Positions 5,603 to 8,528 of a DNA stretch of 8,528 nucleotides are shown here, one piece after another. This stretch comes from Alcaligenaceae bacterium (GTDB lineage Bacteria > Pseudomonadota > Gammaproteobacteria > Burkholderiales > Burkholderiaceae_B): the NCBI GenBank assembly GCA_012512545.1, contig JAAZDZ010000511.1, positions 1-8,528 of the forward strand, read 5' to 3'. The position numbers and the translations under genes were made by a program. Positions within the stretch are counted from its first letter, which is position 1, and every line of letters starts with the position of its first letter. A model generated the notes under the pieces. That model had not been told where the DNA came from. It saw nothing but the letters and a program-made list of their open reading frames with translations, and made no database searches.

Positions 5603-6499
5603 ATGGCTATTTTTACGCTTGTTCTACCTGATTTTCTGCTGATTGCCATTGGTTGGGCGCTGCTGCATCTGCTGAATTATCGAGCAGATTTCTTCAACAC
5701 TGCTGAAAAACTCGTTTATTACATTCTGTTTCCAGCTCTGCTGTTCAGTTCGATTGTCAGAGAGCCTCTGAGCCTGGGCGATGCATCCACCCTGATAGCC
5801 GCCACAGCCGTCTTGATGTCCGGCGGCATGGCACTGGCCTGGCTGGCCATGCCCATACTGCGCCCCACTCCCATCATTCATGCCTCGCTGGCCCAATGCG
5901 CTTACCGCTTCAACACGTATATCGGGCTTTCGCTCTCGCTCAGCCTGGCGGGTACGGAGGGGCAATCCACCATGGCCATCATAGTGGGCTGCGCCGTGCC
6001 CATGGCCAATATTGCCGCCGTATCGGGCCTGGCGCGCGGACAGGACACCCGCCTGCTTGCTGAAGTATTACGCAACCCTTTGATTCTGGCTACATTTGCC
6101 GGTCTGGCATTCAACCTGGCCAGCGTACCGATTCCCGATTTCGCCATGGACACGCTGCAACGCCTGGGCGCCTGCGCCATTGCTCTGGGGCTGATCTGCG
6201 TGGGCGCTTCGCTGTCGATCCAGGGTCTGGGCGCGACGGCAAAAGTCATGATCTGGATGCTTGTCGTACGTCTGTTCGCCATGCCCGTTCTGGCCATCAT
6301 GATCGCTCTGGCGCTGCCACTGGCTCCCACCGAGCAATACATGCTGTTGTTATTCAGCACACTTCCCACCGCTTCCGCCGCCTACATTCTGGCAGTGCGC
6401 ATGGGCGGAGACGGGCGCAGCGTGGCGGCCACCACTTCGCTGAGCACCATGCTTTCAGCCCTCACCATACCGTTGTGGTTGTACCTCAGCCCATTCTGA
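5603..6499 (+). CDS. AEC-family (auxin efflux carrier-like) membrane permease
   Basis: The AEC family contains secondary transporters; characterised bacterial members such as MdcF and MleP are linked to malonate and malate. The 298-residue protein is almost wholly hydrophobic, with about ten predicted membrane segments (roughly residues 5-24, 38-52, 62-85, 95-117, 123-145, 158-173, 187-206, 213-240, 247-265 and 274-296). Family marks include FPALLFSS (residues 43-50), RFNTYIGLSLSLSLAG in the fourth segment, VPMANIAAV (132-140), EVLRNPLILAT (154-164), GASLSIQGL, and FSTLPTASAAYILAVRMGGD (251-270), the typical C-terminal signature. The ATG at 5603 is chosen because segment one begins at once; the Shine-Dalgarno is weak. 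It diverges from the Bug-family gene and is followed after 17 bp by tsaE, so it may be co-transcribed with the tsaE-amiC cluster. Substrate and transport direction are unknown. Confidence 0.9.
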   Translation: MAIFTLVLPDFLLIAIGWALLHLLNYRADFFNTAEKLVYYILFPALLFSSIVREPLSLGDASTLIAATAVLMSGGMALAWLAMPILRPTPIIHASLAQCAYRFNTYIGLSLSLSLAGTEGQSTMAIIVGCAVPMANIAAVSGLARGQDTRLLAEVLRNPLILATFAGLAFNLASVPIPDFAMDTLQRLGACAIALGLICVGASLSIQGLGATAKVMIWMLVVRLFAMPVLAIMIALALPLAPTEQYMLLLFSTLPTASAAYILAVRMGGDGRSVAATTSLSTMLSALTIPLWLYLSPF

Positions 6500-6503
6500 A
6501 AAC

Positions 6504-6509
6504 AAGGAG
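6504..6509 (+). promoter_or_regulatory. Shine-Dalgarno (AAGGAG) that fixes the tsaE start at a GTG
   Basis: AAGGAG ends 7 nt before the GTG at 6517. An in-frame ATG at 6475 lies inside the permease gene and has no comparable site, so the GTG is the better start. Confidence 0.8.
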
Positions 6510-6516
6510 CAGGCCC

Positions 6517-7062
6517 GTGCCGCATACTCCCGAAAACCGCGCCGTTATTGCGTTGGCGTTGCCCGATGAAGCCGCAACCGAAGCGCTGGCCGCCTCGTTC
6601 GCCCCCCTGCTTTGCGGGCGCCGCCAAGGTATTGATTCCGGCGGCCGCATTCACTTGCGAGGGGATCTGGGAGCAGGCAAAACCAGCTTCGTGCGGGCCT
6701 TTTTAAGAGCGGCAGGAATACAGGGGCGCATCAAAAGTCCTAGCTATGCTCTGCTTGAAAGCTATAATCTTTCTAGATTAAACTTCTATCACCTTGATTT
6801 TTATAGATTTAGCGATTCACGCGAATGGTTGGACGCAGGGTTTCGAGACATTCTTCAGGAACACGCCATCGTCCTGATCGAATGGCCGGAGCAGGCTGGC
6901 GATCTGTTGCCGCCACCCGACCTGGACATTCGGATTGAGCATGAGGACGAAGGGCGCAGCGCTGTGCTGACGGCGTACAGCGACAAAGGATCACTATGGC
7001 TGACGACTCTATTTCCCGCAAAGGCGGCACCCCACCCGTCAACTCCGGCAGACGGCGCCTGA
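6517..7062 (+). CDS. tsaE: tRNA threonylcarbamoyladenosine biosynthesis ATPase TsaE
   Basis: TsaE is the small ATPase that works with TsaB and TsaD in making t6A at position 37 of ANN-decoding tRNAs. From the GTG at 6517, chosen for its AAGGAG site, the protein has 181 residues (153 in E. coli). The nucleotide loop GDLGAGKTSFVR lies at residues 49-60, followed by KSPSYALLESY (73-83; the usual family form is SPTY), the YHLDFYRF segment (91-98) and IEWPEQAGDLLPPPDLDI (121-138). About 25 residues at the end are not obviously conserved, and the last 67 nt overlap amiC in another frame. Codons for residues about 78-101 (near 6748-6819) are unusually AT-rich for this gene, with AGA, TTA and ATA-type usage. 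The gene sits 17 bp after the AEC permease and heads the tsaE-amiC-mutL cluster typical of beta- and gammaproteobacteria. Confidence 0.95.
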   Translation: MPHTPENRAVIALALPDEAATEALAASFAPLLCGRRQGIDSGGRIHLRGDLGAGKTSFVRAFLRAAGIQGRIKSPSYALLESYNLSRLNFYHLDFYRFSDSREWLDAGFRDILQEHAIVLIEWPEQAGDLLPPPDLDIRIEHEDEGRSAVLTAYSDKGSLWLTTLFPAKAAPHPSTPADGA

Positions 7063-8369
7063 TCGCGAGCGCCACCACACTGCTTGCCATCCCCGTTATT
7101 CCCCGTTTCGCGCATGCTGCCAGCATTGTCGCCGTCCGCACATGGCCTGCCGACGAATACACCCGCGTCACTCTGGAAATGGACACCGAACTCAAGGCCG
7201 AGCACTTCACGCTCGACGGCCCTGACCGGCTGGTGGTGGACATTGAAGGGTTGACCCTCAACAGCACCCTGAATGAACTGGTTTCCAAAGTACAGTCCAA
7301 CGACCCTTACATCGGCACAGTGCGCGTGGGTCAGAACCGCCCCGGCGTTGTGCGGCTGGTGCTTGATCTCAAACAGCCCGTCGCGCCGCAAGTCTTTACT
7401 CTGAAACCCATCGGCGAATACAAATACCGGCTGGTGGTGGACTTGTACCCCAAAGTGGCACAAGACCCGCTGCTGGCCATTCTGGACAGCAAAGACCCAG
7501 ACCCGCTGGCTGATGTGCTGGAACAGCTCGCACAGCAATCGGGCAGCGCTCCGGTGCCAACCGTCAAAGGGCAGGCCCTGCCTCAGACCGCGCAAAAACC
7601 TGCACCAGCGGCAAGCAGCAAGCCCCAGCCGCGCACCACTCAACCTGCACCATCCCCCCGGCGCAGCGGCAACATCCTGATCGCCCTGGACGCTGGGCAC
7701 GGGGGCGAAGACCCTGGCGCCATCGGCCCGCGCGGGACCCGCGAGAAAGACATTGTGCTGTCGATCGCCCGGCGGCTGCAGCGCCTGATTGATGCCACAC
7801 CGGGCGTGAAAGCCTATCTGACGCGCGATGGCGATTATTTCGTACCGCTGCATGTGCGCGTACAAAAGGCCCGGCGCGTCAAGGCCGACCTGTTTATTTC
7901 CATTCATGCCGACGCCTGGACCAAACCCACTGCCCGCGGTTCTTCCGTGTACGCGCTGTCGCAAAACGGCGCGACCAGCACCATGGCCCGCCTGATGGCA
8001 AAGCGCGAAAACGAAGCCGACCTGATCGGCGGCGTGAACCTGGGCACTCACAATGCTCAAGTCGCCAAGGTCTTGCTGGACCTTTCCACCGCTGCGCAGA
8101 TTAATGATTCCATGCGGGTGGGCGGCAAAGTTCTGGGCGAAATCGGCAAGATCAATCGCCTGCACAAGCGCCAGGTGGAACGCGCCGGTTTCGCTGTTCT
8201 GAAAGCGCCGGATATTCCTTCCATCCTGGTCGAAACCGCCTTCATCAGCAATCCTACTGAAGAACAGCTGCTGCGCAGCAGCAAATACCAGGATCAGGTC
8301 GCCCGCGCCATGCTGACCGGCATACGCGGATATTTCGGCGACAGCCCGGCCCTGGCCCGGCGCAGCTGA
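6996..8369 (+). CDS. amiC: N-acetylmuramoyl-L-alanine amidase AmiC (septal, Tat-exported)
   Basis: AmiC cleaves the amide bond between N-acetylmuramic acid and the stem peptide to separate daughter cells; in E. coli it is recruited to the septum and activated by NlpD. The 457-residue protein begins with a twin-arginine signal: GRRRLIAS (residues 18-25), a hydrophobic core, and a cut near AHA-A (41/42). An AMIN domain follows (about 43-150). A Pro/Gln/Ala-rich linker (about 185-225) leads to an Amidase_3 domain (227-447). Zinc and catalytic residues are visible: H235 in LDAGHGGEDPG, E250 in TREKD, H304 in ISIHADA and E413 in LVETAFISNP. The region around 311-375 (PTARGSSVYALS...NEADLIGG...LLDLS) carries the extra segment typical of autoinhibited AmiA/B/C-type amidases. 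AAAGGA (6985-6990) stands 5 nt before the ATG. The gene overlaps tsaE by 67 nt. Confidence 0.96.
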   Translation: MADDSISRKGGTPPVNSGRRRLIASATTLLAIPVIPRFAHAASIVAVRTWPADEYTRVTLEMDTELKAEHFTLDGPDRLVVDIEGLTLNSTLNELVSKVQSNDPYIGTVRVGQNRPGVVRLVLDLKQPVAPQVFTLKPIGEYKYRLVVDLYPKVAQDPLLAILDSKDPDPLADVLEQLAQQSGSAPVPTVKGQALPQTAQKPAPAASSKPQPRTTQPAPSPRRSGNILIALDAGHGGEDPGAIGPRGTREKDIVLSIARRLQRLIDATPGVKAYLTRDGDYFVPLHVRVQKARRVKADLFISIHADAWTKPTARGSSVYALSQNGATSTMARLMAKRENEADLIGGVNLGTHNAQVAKVLLDLSTAAQINDSMRVGGKVLGEIGKINRLHKRQVERAGFAVLKAPDIPSILVETAFISNPTEEQLLRSSKYQDQVARAMLTGIRGYFGDSPALARRS

Positions 8370-8386
8370 CACGGTCGTTCGCCCTG

Positions 8387-8406
8387 CCCGCCCTTTCCGG
8401 GGCGGG
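8387..8406 (+). terminator. GC-rich hairpin after amiC, weak terminator candidate
   Basis: CCCGCCC (8387-8393) pairs perfectly with GGGCGGG (8400-8406) around TTTCCG. It starts 17 bp after the amiC stop, but what follows is TAGAATCT rather than a T-run. It may slow or attenuate transcription, or shield mutL, rather than act as a full intrinsic terminator. Confidence 0.35.
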
Positions 8407-8412
8407 TAGAAT
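8407..8412 (+). promoter_or_regulatory. Candidate -10 box (TAGAAT) for mutL
   Basis: TAGAAT directly abuts the hairpin after amiC and lies 41 bp before the mutL ATG; a start near 8419 would give a leader of about 35 nt. The -35 position falls in or near the hairpin and shows no consensus. The same hexamer precedes xerD and mntP. Confidence 0.35.
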
Positions 8413-8453
8413 CTAATGTCTGCCACCACATGTAATGCAAGATCAGCAGACGG

Positions 8454-8528
8454 ATGACCGAAAGACGCTCAATTTCCCCCTTGCCCGACCTGCTCGTGAG
8501 CCAGATTGCGGCGGGCGAAGTCATAGAC
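8454..8528 (+). CDS. mutL: DNA mismatch repair protein MutL, N-terminal fragment (3' end outside window)
   Basis: MutL couples mismatch recognition by MutS to downstream repair. Only the first 25 codons are present. They read MTERRSISPLPDLLVSQIAAGEVID, which carries the LPDLLVSQIAAGEVI motif, ATP-binding motif I of the GHKL ATPase fold, near the start of every MutL. The ATG at 8454 is the only suitable start: the in-frame ATG at 8430 is followed at once by TAA. No strong Shine-Dalgarno is seen. The gene lies 84 bp after amiC, in the conserved tsaE-amiC-mutL order. Confidence 0.95.
   Translation, partial: MTERRSISPLPDLLVSQIAAGEVID

Noticed and set aside
6855..8429. Long minus-strand reading frame of 524 codons opposite tsaE and amiC
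   Set aside because: It covers AmiC's zinc residues and Tat signal in antisense. Its composition is typical of antisense frames in GC-rich genes and no motif is recognisable.

Overview
The window is chromosomal housekeeping DNA from a moderately GC-rich betaproteobacterium, most likely of the order Burkholderiales and close to the Alcaligenaceae. The evidence is the protein resemblances, an orphan Bug/TctC-type binding protein (a family greatly expanded in Bordetella and relatives), the TsaE-AmiC-MutL gene order, and E. coli-like zinc-site spacing in DnaX. No phage, insertion sequence, CRISPR array or defence system was found, and no new multi-gene system is evident. The more unusual signals are in the non-coding DNA.

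Layout from left to right. (1) 1-1689, minus strand: the N-terminal 563 codons of dnaX, the clamp-loader tau/gamma subunit, running off the left edge. (2) 1785-1883, minus strand, just upstream of dnaX: a 4.5S signal recognition particle RNA (ffs), recognised from its GGAA tetraloop helix and a closing stem of about 10 bp. (3) 2043-2942, plus: xerD, the chromosome-dimer recombinase. It is followed at 2968-3459 by a YbaK-type aminoacyl-tRNA deacylase. (4) 3549-3623, minus: tRNA-Arg(CCU) with an encoded CCA end, converging on ybaK. (5) 3832-4410, plus: mntP, a manganese efflux pump, ending at a very strong bidirectional terminator (4435-4464). (6) 4483-5472, minus: a secreted Bug-family solute-binding protein. 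It is divergent from (7) 5603-6499, plus: an AEC-family permease. The 130 bp between them hold two perfect tandem copies of a 23-bp unit and a perfect 8-bp hairpin just upstream of the Bug gene's ribosome-binding site. (8) 6517-7062 tsaE, 6996-8369 amiC and 8454-8528 the first 25 codons of mutL, all plus strand. This is the conserved tsaE-amiC-mutL cluster, running off the right edge.

How the genes relate. dnaX, xerD and mutL serve replication, chromosome resolution and mismatch repair. ffs, ybaK, tRNA-Arg and tsaE (t6A modification) serve translation and protein targeting. amiC splits septal peptidoglycan and is a Tat substrate. mntP protects against manganese excess. The Bug protein and AEC permease form the only accessory-looking unit. 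They share a control region and may act on the same small carboxylate, but the substrate cannot be read from sequence.
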